Notes under the pieces: generated by a model
What the model saw: the letters and a program-made list of their open reading frames with translations, nothing else
Databases searched by the model: none
What the model was told of the DNA's origin: nothing
Assembly (NCBI GenBank): GCA_037957365.1
Contig: JARHVA010003637.1
Span: forward strand, 1,350,001-1,414,000
Origin: Torreya grandis
Lineage: Eukaryota > Streptophyta > Pinopsida > Cupressales > Taxaceae
Reading direction: 5' to 3'
Length of the DNA stretch: 64,000 bases
Shown here: positions 47,283-60,339 of the stretch, in pieces
Numbering within the stretch: the stretch's first letter is position 1
Layout of the letters: the number at the start of each line of letters is the position of its first letter
Made by a program: the position numbers and the translations under genes

Positions 47283-49352
47283 TGGCTACATCCTAATTTT
47301 CCTCTAGACTCATTAATATATTAATTACTAGATTATGTGGTTAGTTTTTTGTTAACTATTAAGTGGATAGATTAGTAATATGTTGATTGTAGACAGTTAT
47401 TTATTACTTGTGATCATGATAGTTAACTTGTTATATATGAGTATTCTATTATGATACATTTTTATCATGATTAAGTAGTTTATTTAGTTATAGTAATTTA
47501 TTATGATTATTTTTTGATATGGTCTAACTAATATTCATTTTACTAAGGTGGATGTAGGATAGACTTCACCCTCTTGACTATGACCAAGGGAGGGTATCAT
47601 CAGAGAGGATGGAGCAGATGGAGATTAGTGAGGGATGAGTGGGGGATGAGATAATGAGATGGGAACCTTGCACACACCACTTATATTAGATGTTTATTTT
47701 TTGTGTTAGTTGATTAATATCTATTAGTTTTAACATCCATTAAATTACTAATGTGTTTTATTCATTTGATGGTGTTTGATTATCATGATTTAATATTACT
47801 TGAGGTGTCTAGTATGTGCTTTCTTAATCTAACATTTTACTTGGTTGCAATTCATGTATCTAGTTGTCATAATACATCCATTGATTATCTCTCTATAACG
47901 TGAAGTCTTATTCCATTGTCTTGACAATGATTGCACTTATGACTAGTATTATCTAGTTTGAACACTATGTTAGCATATTATGAAAAGTAATTAAAATGTT
48001 TGATGTTTCAATAAAAAATGCCAGTTATTTATGTGGAAAACATATATATGTATATATTCACTATTTATATAATGCTTAACATTAAGCAGGTTCTAATTAA
48101 GAGGTTTTTTAAATAAAGTAGATTGCATATTTATGAGGTTTATGGACTTACTTTAAACTATGTTCAAGATAGTAAAGGTTATATTGTTTAAATCATGCAT
48201 GATTATTGTTATGGTTCAAACTAAAATATTTTTATAGACTATGCTTGAAGATTTTTATAAAGGCATGATTATTTTTTTTAGGGTCAGAAAGCCCTCTTTT
48301 GAAATTTAATGATTGGCATTAATTTTGATTTGGAATATTATAGGAATTTAGGTTTTAAAACTAATGGTTTCTATATTACATGAAGCCATAATTGGAAGCA
48401 CCATTGACTTTGTCAAGTTGTATGGTTTATTAATGGTGTTTTTTTGTTAGTAAACTAGAACTACAAATGATTCGGGTGAGCAATCATGTAAGAATTTTAG
48501 AAAATAATTATATAGAACTAGTGTTTTGTTATGAAGGACCCAGGTTTGTGGAGTTATTTAAGGGAATTTTGACATGTAAATTGAGAGTTTAGATGGATAT
48601 ATGGATCCAATGGTTTGGAGAAGACAAGAGGTTAGTGAGGAGATCTTGGAAGAGAAAAAATAATCTTCTACTACCTAGAATAGTGCTTTGAGGTAGGGTT
48701 TGTTGAAAAGTATTTTTTAGTTTTATATTTGGAAAATTTTGTGAATGCAATTAATTTTGTCATTGTTTTATTAAATTGGGTTTTTGGAATTTTATTTATA
48801 TTTAAAAAAAAACATAGGGTTATATATGGTCAACCCTAAGGATGGGAATGGCCCATCCAGAAGGATGAGCACATATAAATCCCTCACAATCCATAATGAT
48901 TATGTACATTATGTTATATTTTAAATGGTGGAAAAAAACCTAGGTTTTTAAATTAGGGTTTAAAGGGTTTCATGAGTTATTGTGTTTGATTAATTATATT
49001 CATCAAGTTGTGAGAAAAATATATTATTAATAAGGGTTTTGAACCTATAGTTGTGCTCTATTGTTTATAAATAAACACAAATGTTTGAATTGTTTTACTT
49101 TAACTAGTTACAAAAATGGTAGTTAATGTTTCTTTGTTTGCTCAAAACCCTTTGCAAGTACTTGTTTTGAGGATTTTTTAAATAAAATATTAATTGGGTT
49201 AAATTTATATTATTACCCTATCAAATATATGTGCATAAAAGGACATTTGTCATATTCTTTTATAAAAAATAAGGGTCACATGTTTTAGGAAATTTAATTT
49301 TTGACAAGGGATTGCAAATAGTTTGTTTGAATTCTGAGTTTTATAATACCTA

Positions 49353-49354
<2 letters not shown>

Positions 49355-49419
<65 letters not shown>
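49355..49419. repeat. (AC)n microsatellite in 5' LTR of E
   Basis: About 32 AC units between TTTTATAATACCTAAT and AATGAGGGTCATTCATAAAT. The homologous position of the 3' LTR (58392) carries (TG)n instead. Confidence 0.95.
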
Positions 49420-49421
<2 letters not shown>

Positions 49422-50023
49422 GAGGGTCATTCATAAATGACCCTTGGGTTGGGTTTGACCCATCCACATGGTATAATATGAATGAACCCTAATCTTAGTT
49501 ACTTAAATGGTTAAGTAATTTAAATAGTCAAGTATGAGAATGTTTAGTTATATAACTAATAATGGCTATGTTTGATTGAAATTTTCCATTGAGATTGGAA
49601 TAAATTATTTTAATTAAGGTATTTTAATGGAGTTAAACCTTGACTATGAATATGTATTGGGTTTTAACTTTGTGTTGGAGTGTTTAAAAAAATAATTTGT
49701 CTTATGGGTTTTTGGTATATAGTGGAATATGGAAAATTGTGAGTTGTGGCTCGATTATTCTCATATATGACTGTGTTATGAAAATGTTTTCTTGAATAAG
49801 TAATTTTGGCTATTTATTTTAGTTGGAGGATCGAATTAGTTAGTAATTGAGCCTATAACTAATATAAGGTTTTTTTGAGGCATTATATCATTGAAATAGT
49901 TAATTACAAACTTTAATTCTATGATTGAGATCTTAAAGTATTTGAATGAATGTTTAAATCTCATATTTCTAACTGAAATTTCATATTAAAATTATTCATA
50001 TCAGTTATGTAAATTATACATGT

Positions 50024-50226
<203 letters not shown>

Positions 50227-51693
50227 AGTTGGTCAGTGGAACAATTCCATAAAACCATACTAAATGTATATAAATTTTTCTGTGTGTATGTTTTATGTAT
50301 TAATTTTAGAAGTTTTATTTTACCTAATGTTTAATTGGGTTTGATTACTCTTAAGGATATATATGAGACTTACCTGTAATTAGATTTATGCTTGACATGT
50401 TTCAAATAATTACTAGATTGATGATAATTATTATGAGTATTTATTAATAATTATTAATTTAGAATTATAATGTAAAAAGGACTAGCTAATGCATAAGCAT
50501 TTTGGGGTTTATATGGATTTTTGGAAAACAATAATTTTTTATGTATTAATTAGTATATCATGAGAAACCTGAACTTATATGAAAGATGGTTTGTAAGTAA
50601 AAGATCATAAATTATGATGTAGAATTAAATAATTACTAATAATGTTTATAAGATGATTAAATAATTTATTTTACTTAAATGGGTTGTATTTAAAGATAGT
50701 TAGATAAATAGTAACATTTAGATGAAAATAAGTAAATATATGTGAGAATATGATTTCCTTGGATTTATACCTACTATGACATTTTATGTGAATCTATATA
50801 TATTTGAAATCTATGGATTTTAGAATTAATATGCTTAGATAATATTAATGTCATTAAATAAGTAGGTGTAATGGAATTCATGTAATTAGTGCCACTTTTA
50901 GGCAAATTATGATTATCTAAATGAGTTGAGTGTGTGTGAATTTGACTGATCTTGAGATCTAGAAAATTATATTAAAACTTTGGCCAAATTAATATTTATA
51001 ATTTAAACATTATCATTTCACCTATTTGATTTAGTTTTCATGTATTTCATGATATCATGTAATAACATACTTCTTTATGATATGTTACATGTGATAGTTA
51101 TCTTTAGCACATAGGTTTCTAGTTGACTTTCTCAATTTTTGTACTATCACTATCTACCCATCCATGAATGGAGGGACATTCCCTTATTGGGAGATTATGT
51201 GGGGATAAATTGTCCATGATTAGTGTGGAAAAGCTATTAGATTATATTCTCCCTCCTCTTATAGTAGTCAACTAATATAAGATTTACTCAAGATTACTTA
51301 TGGATAATAATGAGATAATTGAGACTCATATGTTCTATGAAACATTGTATACTTATAACCTGATATTTAGATATGTAATATTATATTCACGTACTATTTG
51401 ATGTTAGTTTATAACAACATCAATTGGCTATTTATTTTTTTACTTGTAATATTTAATCAATAGTGGCTAAAGTATTGACCTAGATACATTAGTACTTTAT
51501 TATGTTGTACTTGTGAAAGTTAATCACCATTTATTATTAATTGATCATTAGATAAATTAATCAAATAGTTAACCTATTGGTTAATAGCATAGTTTTTTTT
51601 TTTAAAAGTTAAATATCATTAGTATTAAACTAATTTGTTATTGAGTTAAAAAAATAACCTAATTTTAGATAAACCTAAGGGGTTGTCTCATTT

Positions 51694-51711
51694 TGGTATT
51701 AGAGTTGAGGT
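51694..51711 (+). other. Primer-binding site of E
   Basis: TGGTATTAGAGTTGAGGT, matching the initiator-Met tRNA complement TGGTATCAGAGC with two changes, 3 bp after the LTR end. Confidence 0.8.
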
Positions 51712-52074
51712 TAAAACTCTTACACTTAATGAGTCCCCTAATATATCCTTAGTATTCCATATTTAGGAAGAATAATGTCACATAAAAGGGTATGTGGTGA
51801 GGGTATACCCAATTCTAATAATGTTAACTCTCCAGTTGACCCAAATCAGTTTTCCACTAAATAAGCTATAAAGATTGATTAGATTATCATAGTCATGAAT
51901 GAGATAAGGGACCAAATAGCTTCCCTTGAATAGGAATTTCATGTCCTTATTGAGAAAAATAATCAAAATGAACCTAAATAACATCTTGTTAAACAATAAG
52001 TTCCTCAAGAACCTAGATAAGAAGAGGTACCTCAAGATGCAAGAGAATGTGTATCTATTGATATTGCTTGAGAC
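51712..52074 (+). other. 5' leader and start of gag of E
   Basis: Includes ATGTCACATAAAAGGGTATG at 51776 as a possible gag start, then a Glu/Gln-rich N-terminal stretch with stops. No domain of its own. Confidence 0.5.
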
Positions 52075-52920
52075 ATGAATAAAGTTAATACACCCAAGTT
52101 AGATGGAAATATTTTGGGAAATGGAGCAGAAGCATGGCTAACTAAGATGTAAAAATATTTTGAGATTCAAAATTGCTCCAAAGTTACAAAAGTAGTTTTG
52201 TGAGCTTACTAGTTGGCTAGTGAAGCAAAAATGTGATGGGTAAACAAGAAATTAGAGATGGATATTGACTATAATACCACCACTTGGGAATAGTTTTTGA
52301 CCTTGTTTAGATCATGATGGTTTCCCCAACTCTATTTTGATAAAATAAACTATCATATTTTTAAAATCTAAAGCAAGGAGACCTTTTAGTGAATGAATAC
52401 TAGGATCAATTCACCAAGCTCCTAAATTATGTTCCTCGATATTAGGTAGACAATAGGTTTTGCATCACTAAATTAATTATGGGATTAAAACCCCAAATTG
52501 GATGCAAGGTAGATGTGCATGGATCATCTACTATGGATCATATCTTTGAAAAGGTAGTAAAGCAAGAGTAGAAACTAAAGTCACTTGCATAAAACAAAGA
52601 TAAATTCAATAAAAATTTTGGAGGTCCTAAAATGAATTTAAAAAAAAAGAAGTGGAAAAGGAATGAAAACTCTAAAAATTATTCCAAGAATCAGAATGTA
52701 ATGTTTGGTAATGATTCAGGGAACAAGAAACTAAGAAATGGTTTCAAGAGAGGTTTTAAGGGAAATCAATAATTTGATAGGAAAGGACCACCTCATGGAT
52801 GCTTCATCTATGGAGGTGAAAACTACATTAGGGAGTTCACTAAGGGGAAATTAGATGGTAAGAATAAGCATTATGCTTTGTATTAGGGATGTTTTCAATA
52901 GATAATTTACATAGTTATTG
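52075..52920 (+). pseudogene. Chromovirus gag (element E)
   Basis: The capsid core reads PKLDGNILGNGAEAWLTKM, KYFEIQNCSKVTKVVL, LEMDIDYNTTTWE and LTLFRS (52090-52310), then TKLLNYVPRY and KLIMGLKPQIGCKVDVHGSS (52415-52530). A Lys/Asn-rich linker (52590-52770) leads to a degenerate zinc knuckle around CFIYGGENYIREF (52801-52840; only the first Cys is clear). At least six stops. The order and motifs are those of the retrotransposon gag family. Confidence 0.82.
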
Positions 52921-53344
52921 ACAATTATTAAGCTAAGTTTCAAAATTCTCTTATTGAGTTATTAATTAATTTATTTGGTCATCCAATTTTAATTTTTATT
53001 GAAATGATATCTATTGAATATATTATTTCTCTTAAAATTCTTTAAAATGTATCTATAAAAGTTTTTTTATGAAAAAGGCATGGTTAGTTCAATACGAGAA
53101 TGAATCTAAGGTCTAGGTCGACAAATGTTTGGTCAAAGATAAGATCAAACTAATTGAATTAACTATGTTAATGGATCTATTTTTAGATCCAATAAAGTCA
53201 TATTATTTGATCCTAGGATTCAACTGGTTAGCTCAACATAAATCTAAGGTAAATTGTCTACTTAAAAAGGTTGAATGTCTAGATGATTTAGGTAACCAAA
53301 TCCAAATTCAAGGATCAAAGGAGTTTAAAGTTAGACAAATTTAA
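52921..53344 (+). pseudogene. Aspartic protease C-terminal part (element E)
   Basis: The open frame 53129-53344 contains DLFLDPIKSYYLILGFNWLAQHKSKVNC, the conserved end of chromovirus protease (usually D-V-I-L-G-M-D-W-L; the Asp is Asn here). The catalytic D-S/T-G segment upstream (52900-53100) is obscured by stops. Confidence 0.7.
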
Positions 53345-53419
53345 ATAATTAAATTTAATAAATCACTAAAATGGTGTCAAATATTTATTATAAATATAAA
53401 TGAGATGAGGGAATCAAAG

Positions 53420-54370
53420 GAACCTTTCATTGAAGATTATCCTTTTCTCCAAGATTTTTGAGATGTCTTTCTTGAATAATTGGCAAGTTTACCTCCTAAG
53501 AGAGAATTTGATTTCTCAATTTACATCATTCTAAAGTTTTAACCATAGTATAAATCCACCTATAGAATTAATATAACCAAATTGGTGGATTTTAAGGCTT
53601 AATTTCAAGAGTTTTTTTTAGAAGGGTTGATTCAACCAAGTATGTCACCATGGGGTGAACCAATTGTATTTGTTAAGAAGAAGAATGGAACCCTTCAATT
53701 TTTTATTGATTATAGGATATTGAATAAGATGATGATCAAAAATAATTATCCTTTACCTCATATTGATGAACTCTTTGATTAAATGCATAGATCATCAATT
53801 TTATTGAAGATTGATCTTTGAGCAGGGTATCATCAGTTAAGGATTCATGAGGAAGACATTCCAAAAATAGCTTTTACGACTTGATACAAGAACTATGAGT
53901 TCACAATTATTCATTTTAGGTTAATGAATGTTCCAAAAAAAATTATGAATCTCATGAGTAGTGTGATTAGGGATTATCTAGGTTATTTTATGATAGTCCT
54001 TCTACATGATATCCTCATCTATTCATAATTTTAGGAGGACCATCTAAAACATTTAAAGTTGGTTCTATAATAGTTATAAAAACATAAACTTTTTAGGAAG
54101 ATATCAAAGTGTGACTTCTTTTAGAAAAAGGTACATTACCTTGGGCACATTATATCTACAAAATGAATATTCATAGATTTTTCTAATATTAAATCCATTA
54201 TGGAGTGGCCAACACCTTAAAATGTCAATGAAGTTAGGAGTTTTGTGGGTTTGGTTGGATATTACACGAAGTTTGTCCCAAAAATTTCTAAGATAACAAA
54301 TCCTATTACCTCTCTTTAGTAAAAAATTAGAAGTTGTGTGATCAGTGAAGTTCAAGGAAGCTTTTTAGGA
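53420..54370 (+). pseudogene. Reverse transcriptase (element E)
   Basis: Begins EDYPFLQDF and LASLPPKREFDFSIYI, then [36 protein letters not shown] and [12 protein letters not shown] (53440-53780). LLKIDL and AGYHQLRIHEEDIPKIAFTT follow. The catalytic pair region reads MIVLLHDILIYS, so the usual I-D-D is L-H-D: one catalytic Asp is lost. HKLFRKISKCDFF and HYLGHIIST mark the connection to the thumb (54090-54160). Many single-codon stops, few frameshifts, typical of decay by C-to-T change. Confidence 0.88.
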
Positions 54371-54840
54371 GCTAAAAAGAAAGCTTACCTAGGCACCAAT
54401 GTTGAGAGTCACTAATCCAAATGGCCAATTCTCAATAATAACTTATGCTTCAGAAGATAGTCTTGGAGAATTTATAAGGAAATAAAGCTCTATTGTAGCT
54501 TATGAGTCCATAAATTTGAATTTGTATTAGGTAAATTATGCCCCACATGACTTAGAGTTAGTTATAATAGTAAACATCTTACAAATTTAGAAGCATTATC
54601 TATTTGGAAAATTGTTTGATCTCAAGACTGACAACTTAGGGCTCAATTATATATTCACTCAACCTAACCTGAATACACATTATAATTGATGGTTATATTT
54701 CTTATCATATTATGATTTTTATATTAATTACATAAAAGGTAAGGAACATAGGGTTATGGATGCCTTCAGTCATAGAAGGTATATAGCAACTTTGGCTACT
54801 ATCAGGAGTAACTTTCATGATCAATAAATTCTCTTTAAGA
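54371..54840 (+). pseudogene. RNase H (element E)
   Basis: Reads QFSIITYASEDSLGEF (first acidic position, usually D-A-S), NYAPHDLELVIIVNILQIWK-like sequence (H-D-L-E-L signature), HYLFGKLFDLKTDNLGLNYI (Asp in KTD), YDFYINYIKGKEHRVMDAFS (last Asp in D-A-F-S). It is the RNase H attached to RT in chromoviruses. Four stops. Confidence 0.85.
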
Positions 54841-54929
54841 GATGAATTTTATGAGTAGGTAAAGATTGTATTGGCTCATAATGCTTAGGATACTAATTAT
54901 GAAGGATTAAAATTCAATTATGGTTGTTT

Positions 54930-55780
54930 ATTGAAGTACAAAAAAAGAATTTATGTACTAGATAATGAGAATTTGAGGAGTTTAGTCCTCAAAGAACTGC
55001 ACAATGTTCCTTATTTAGACCATCTAGGTGTGACTAAACTCTTGGTAGAGATTAGGTTATTATATTTCTAGAATGGAATTAATAAAGATTCAACAAATTT
55101 TATTTCTTGATGTTTAGTATGTCAACAAGTTAAGGCTAAGCATGTGCATCTAGTTGGGTTGTTATACCTACTTACTGTACCATAATGGAAGTGGTAGTAA
55201 GCATGGAATTTATCCAAGGGTTTCCATATCTCAAAATTGACATGACATGGTTTTGATGGTTATTGATAAACTCACCAAGGTAGCTCACTTCATTATTGGT
55301 AATATTTTATATGATGCACCTATGCTTGTGAAGAGATTCATGAAATAAGTGTATATATTGCATGGGTTTCTAGAAAATAATATTTTAGATAGGGACCCAA
55401 AAATGACTTATATATTTATATTAACTCTTAATTTAACTTTGGGTACATAGTTGAACTTTAGTACAACATACCATCTAGAAATGGATGGATAAATAGAGAG
55501 GTTGAATTAGGTTTTATAAGATATTCTAAGGATGTATTACAAGGATAAACAATACAGGTTGGAATAATATCTTTCATTGGTTGAGTATCGGCTCTAAAAA
55601 TAGCTCCATTTGAGGCATTATATGGAATAAGGTGTAGAACAATCAGTTGGGATAGGTTAGAAAATAGGGTAGTCTTTGATATAGCTATGCTTATTGAAAT
55701 AAAAGAGCAAGTTAGATTAATAATTCAAATCTTGGCTAAATCCAATTATAGAAAAATAATTATGATGATCTAAAATGAAT
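54930..55780 (+). pseudogene. Integrase zinc-binding and core domains (element E)
   Basis: LVLKELHNVPYLDHLGVTKL and CLVCQQVKAKH form the H2C2 zinc finger (54980-55145). The core is heavily mutated: FDGY, THQGSSLHYWQ-type fragments and SRNGWINRE (the usual GQTER region, about 55475-55500) can be recognised out of frame. Catalytic Asp residues cannot be confirmed. Confidence 0.7.
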
Positions 55781-56215
55781 AGAAAGGAAGTTTTCAATTG
55801 GAGACATAGTATATTTGTGGGTTAAACCAGAGAAAAGTTCAATTAAATTTATAAAATCAACCAAATTATCTTCTAGATATGTAGGACCCTTCGAGGTCTT
55901 GGAAGTTATCAATCATGTGGCATATATGCTTTATTTTACACTATATTTATCCCTCATGAATAATGTTTTTCATGTTTCCTATCTTAAAAATTATGTTTTT
56001 GATCCTTCTCATATATTGGATTTGAATGGTTTACATGTTCTTTATCTTGGGATGATCGTAGTAGAACCAGCCATAATAATTGACACTCTCAAGCTTAGTT
56101 TGCATAATAGATAAGTGTCATAGTGTAAGTTATAGTGGGAATAATATTCTAAAGATAGTGCTACTTAGAAAGATTATGAAGAGTTTCATAATCTATTTCC
56201 ACATTTATTTTCTTA
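55781..56215 (+). pseudogene. Integrase C-terminal domain and chromodomain (element E)
   Basis: A clean frame at 55815-56114 reads WVKPEKSSIKFIKSTKLSSR, YVGPFEVLEVINHVAYML (the GPF/Y motif), NNVFHVSYLKNYVFDPSHIL and DTLKLSLHNR. After a stop the chromodomain remnant reads SKDSATWKDYEEFHNLFPHLF with a stop at the Trp of ATW (56150-56215). This is the targeting module that defines chromoviruses. Confidence 0.88.
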
Positions 56216-56303
56216 GTATTTTGATAGATATTATGTTTATTTTCTTCTAAACACTTTTATTTCAAAAACATTGTTGAAATAAGTGTCATCAAGATGATGA
56301 ATA

Positions 56304-56320
56304 GATTTAGGGGGGAAGGA
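56304..56320 (+). other. Polypurine tract of E
   Basis: GATTTAGGGGGGAAGGA immediately before the 3' LTR start TGTTACATCC. Confidence 0.85.
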
Positions 56321-57830
56321 TGTTACATCCCAATGTTCCTCTAAACTCATTAATCTATTAATTACTAGATTATGTGGTTATTTATTAGTTAACTTAATGT
56401 GTTAAGTGGCTAGGTTAGTAATATGCTAATTGTAGACAATTGTTTATTACTTGTGATCACGATAGTTAACTTATTGTTAGATATTTGTATTATGTTATCA
56501 TACATTTTGATCATGATTATGTAGTTTATTCAATTAAAATATTTTATTTTGATTATTTTTTGATATGGTCTAACTACTATTCATTTTATTGAGGTGGATG
56601 TAGGATAGAGTCCACCCTCCTGACTATGACTGAGGGAGGTTATCATCAAAGAAGATAGAGAATAAGGAGATGAGTGGGGGATGAGAGAATGAGATGAGAA
56701 ACTTGCACACACCACTTAGAATAGGTGTCTTTTTTTATATGTTAGTTGGTTTATATTTATTGCTCCTAGCATGTATTAAATTATTAATGTGTTTTCTTCA
56801 TTTGATAGTGTTTGATTATCATGATTTCATATTGTTTTAATCTTACTTGAGGTGTTTGGGATGTGCTTGCATAATCTAACATTCACTTGATTAAAATTCA
56901 CATATTTAGTTTTCATAACATGTGCATTAATTATCTTGCTAGAATGTGAAGTCTTATTATATTGTCTTGACAATGATTGCACTTATGATTGGTATTATCT
57001 AGTTTGAACACCATGTTATCATTTTATGCAAAGTAATTAAAATGTTTGGTATTTAAATTAAAAATGTAAATAATATGTGGTAAACATATATATGTATACA
57101 TTAATTATATATATAATGTTTAACATTAATAAGTTTCTAATTATGATGTTTGTTTTATAAAACAAGTTGCATATTTATGAAGTTTGTGGGATTACCTTAA
57201 ACTATGTTCAAGCTAGTAAAGGTTATATTGTTTAATTCATGCATTATTATTTTTTTAGGTCAAAAGGAAATATATGTTTATATTATTATTGAATTTTTTG
57301 ATAAAGGCATGATTATTTTATTTAGGGTCAAAAATCCCTCTTTTGAACCTTAATGATTGGCATGAATATTTGATTTGGAATATTCTACAAATTTAGGTTT
57401 TTGAACTAATGGTTTCTATATTATTCAAAGCCATAATTGGAAGAACCATTGACTTTATCAAGTTACATGGTTTATTCATGATGTTTTTCTATTAGTAAAC
57501 TGGAACTGTGGATGATTTGGGTGAGTAATCATGCTAGAATTTAAGAAACTAATTATGCAAAATTGGTGTTTTGTTATGAAGGACACTATTTTGTTGAGTT
57601 CTTTTGGGGGATTTTGGCATGTAATTTGGGAGTCATATGGAAATAGGGTTTAGAGAAGATATTAGGTTGGTGAGGAGATATTTTAAGAAAATAAATTAGA
57701 CTTATACTAACTAAAATAGTGTTTCGAGGTAGGGTCTATTGAAAAGTATTTTTTGGTTTTATATTTGGAACATTTTATGAATGTAGTTTATTTTTTTATT
57801 GGTTGAGTAAATTGGGTTCTTGGAATTTTG

Positions 57831-57832
<2 letters not shown>

Positions 57833-57881
<49 letters not shown>
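57833..57881. repeat. (TA)n microsatellite in 3' LTR of E
   Basis: About 24 TA units; the 5' LTR has a plain A-run at this place (near 48803). Confidence 0.95.
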
Positions 57882-57884
<3 letters not shown>

Positions 57885-58390
57885 TATATGTGGTTAACCC
57901 TAAGAATGGGTACAGACCATCCAAAGGGTTGAGAACATATAAATCCCTCCCAATCCATAATGGTCATGTTCATTCTATTATATTTTAAATTATGGTTTAA
58001 AGGGTTTAATGGGTTATTGTGTTTGAATAATTATATTTATCAAGATGTGAGAAAAATATAAATTTAATATGGGTTTTGAACCTATAGTTATGGTCTATTA
58101 TTTTCAAATAAACCTAAATTTTTGAATTGTTATACTTTGTCTATCTAAAGAAATGGTAGTAGATATTTATTTGTTTGCTTAAAACCCTTTTCAAGTACTT
58201 AGTTGGAGGGATTTTTAAATAAAATATTAAGTGGGTTAAATTTATATTATTACCATATTGAATGTATGTTCATAAAATAAAAAATGTCATATTCTTTTGT
58301 AGAAAATAAGGGTCTGGAGTTTTGGGGAAAATTTATGTTTGAAAAGGGATTGAAAATAGTTTGTTTGAATTTTGAGTTTTATAATACATA

Positions 58391-58547
<157 letters not shown>

Positions 58548-59132
58548 ATTCATAAATAACCTTAGGGATGGGTTCAACCCATCCTCAGGGTCGAATACGA
58601 ATGAACCATAATCTCATCTATTTAAATGGCTAAGTAAGTTGAATAGTCGAGTATGAGAATGTTTAGTTATATAACTAATAGCGGCTATGTTTGCTTGAAA
58701 TTTTTATTGAGATTGGAATTAATTATTTTAATTATGGTATTTTGATAGAATAAAACTTTGAATATGAATGTGTATTAGGTTTTGAATGTGTTGTATTGTT
58801 AAAAAAATTATCTTATGGGTTCTGGTATATAGTGGAATATGGAAAATTATGAGTTATGGTTCAACTAGTCTCATATATGATTGTGTTGTTATGAAAATGT
58901 TATCTTGAATAATTATTTATGACTATTAATTTTAGCTGGAGGATTGACCCAATTAGTATGATTTGAGCCCATAACTAATATAAGGTTTTTGTGAGGCTTT
59001 GGGTTATTGAAATAGTTAAATAAGAACTTTAATTATATGATTGAGATCTTAAAGTATTTGAACAAATGTTTAAATATTATAATTATAAGTGAAATTGCAT
59101 ATTGGAATAATTCATATCATCTATGTAAATTA

Positions 59133-59193
59133 TGTGTGTGTGTATGCATGCATGTATGTATGTATGCATGCATGTATATATGTATGTGTGTGG
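59133..59193. repeat. Compound TG/TATG/CATG microsatellite in 3' LTR of E
   Basis: Homologous position of the (TG)n tract at 50024; here a short mixture with ATGCATGCATGTATG. Confidence 0.9.
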
Positions 59194-59358
59194 GGGGAGG
59201 GTGGTTAGGTGTTATTCTATTAATTTTAAAAGGTTTATTATACGTGATGTTTAATTGGGTTTTATTACTCTTAAAGCTATATATGATACTTAAATAGAAT
59301 TAAATTTTTGTTTGATGTGTTTTGAATAATTATTAGATTTATAATAATTATTATTTTT

Positions 59359-59890
59359 AGATATATCCATAGCTTTTGATTAGAGAAACTAAACTGGTTA
59401 CATCAATGGCCATAACCAATCGATACCAAAATACCAATATTCCTACCATAATGGATGTTTTGCACTCTATTTACCACATTATTACCACTACAACTAGTGT
59501 TTACAATCCCACCACAACTGGTGATAATACCAATATGGCCATAACTGACCTTTTTCATACCTCTACAAGTTGAATCTGGGTGGTGCATATAACAACCAAT
59601 TTGTTTTACCAATGCACCCCCATCTCTTTAGTAAAATTGGCTATAGTTACATTTTGTGTCATAGCTCCAGAACATGCCTTATCACATTGAACAGAGGTTT
59701 TATTGACCATTTTGGTCCAGCAGGCCAAAATTGGTCCCCTTCTTCCCTTGCTATTTTGAGCCAATTGAATTCAGGTTGCACAAGCCTTTCGATAGAAGAT
59801 GAACTAGTTCAAAGAATGAAAGGGATTTTAAAAGCTTATTTAGACACTTGTCTGAGGAAATTCACAATGAAAGAGAGTGAAAAATGATTC
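59359..59890 (+). pseudogene. Asn/Pro/His-rich coding-like remnant, probably retroelement
   Basis: Frame 59570-59887 reads MNLGGAYNNQFVLPMHPHLF, then WSPSSLAILSQLNSGCTSLS and DELVQRMKGILKAYLDTCLR. An upstream frame is rich in Asn, Thr and His. Composition is like the Pro/Asn/Gln-rich tail of plant retroelement gag, but I recognise no domain. Begins exactly where the LTR of E ends. Confidence 0.35.
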
Positions 59891-59929
59891 AAGACACTTT
59901 TCCTTAAGGTTGGAAAAGTGGTTCAACAT

Positions 59930-60180
59930 TGGGGTCCAATGCCATGAGCTTTCCAAGAACTTTAAACTTAAACTTTGAACCATTTTAAGTTCAATCAGCT
60001 TGGTTTAATTACTTTGGTTCAAGTAGTCAATTCAACATTTTGGTTCACTTAGTTGGTTTAATGGCTTGGTTCACTCAGTCTATTTAATGGCTCGGTTCAA
60101 CATTTCAATTCAACAGCTCAGTTCAATGAGTTGGTTCAACATTTGGTTCAAAGGGATGGTTCAAGGAATGATTCAATCAC
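59930..60180. repeat. Degenerate GGTTCAA-type tandem repeat
   Basis: More than ten spaced copies of GGTTCAA or GTTCAA, often as GGTTCAACATTT, with spacing of about 15-30 bp. No coding potential. Confidence 0.7.
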
Positions 60181-60199
60181 AAGGTTCAAGAGAGTCTCT

Positions 60200-60290
60200 T
60201 GAAGGACAAGTGCCCTTGCAGAGGGTAGTCAAGCACAAAATGAACCATTCTAAGTGCCCTTGTAGAGGGCAGGGAAAAATTGCAAAAGGA
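60200..60290. repeat. Direct repeat AAGTGCCCTTG.AGAGGG
   Basis: Two copies about 52 bp apart (near 60208 and 60260). Confidence 0.7.
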
Positions 60291-60339
60291 TCAAGGAGAA
60301 AGTCGAAAGGGTAAGTTTTCTTCAAAAATTTATACAAGG

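Noticed and set aside
59930..60180. tRNA gene remnants, because of repeated GGTTCAA
   Set aside because: No A box, no cloverleaf, irregular spacing; simple degenerate repeat.
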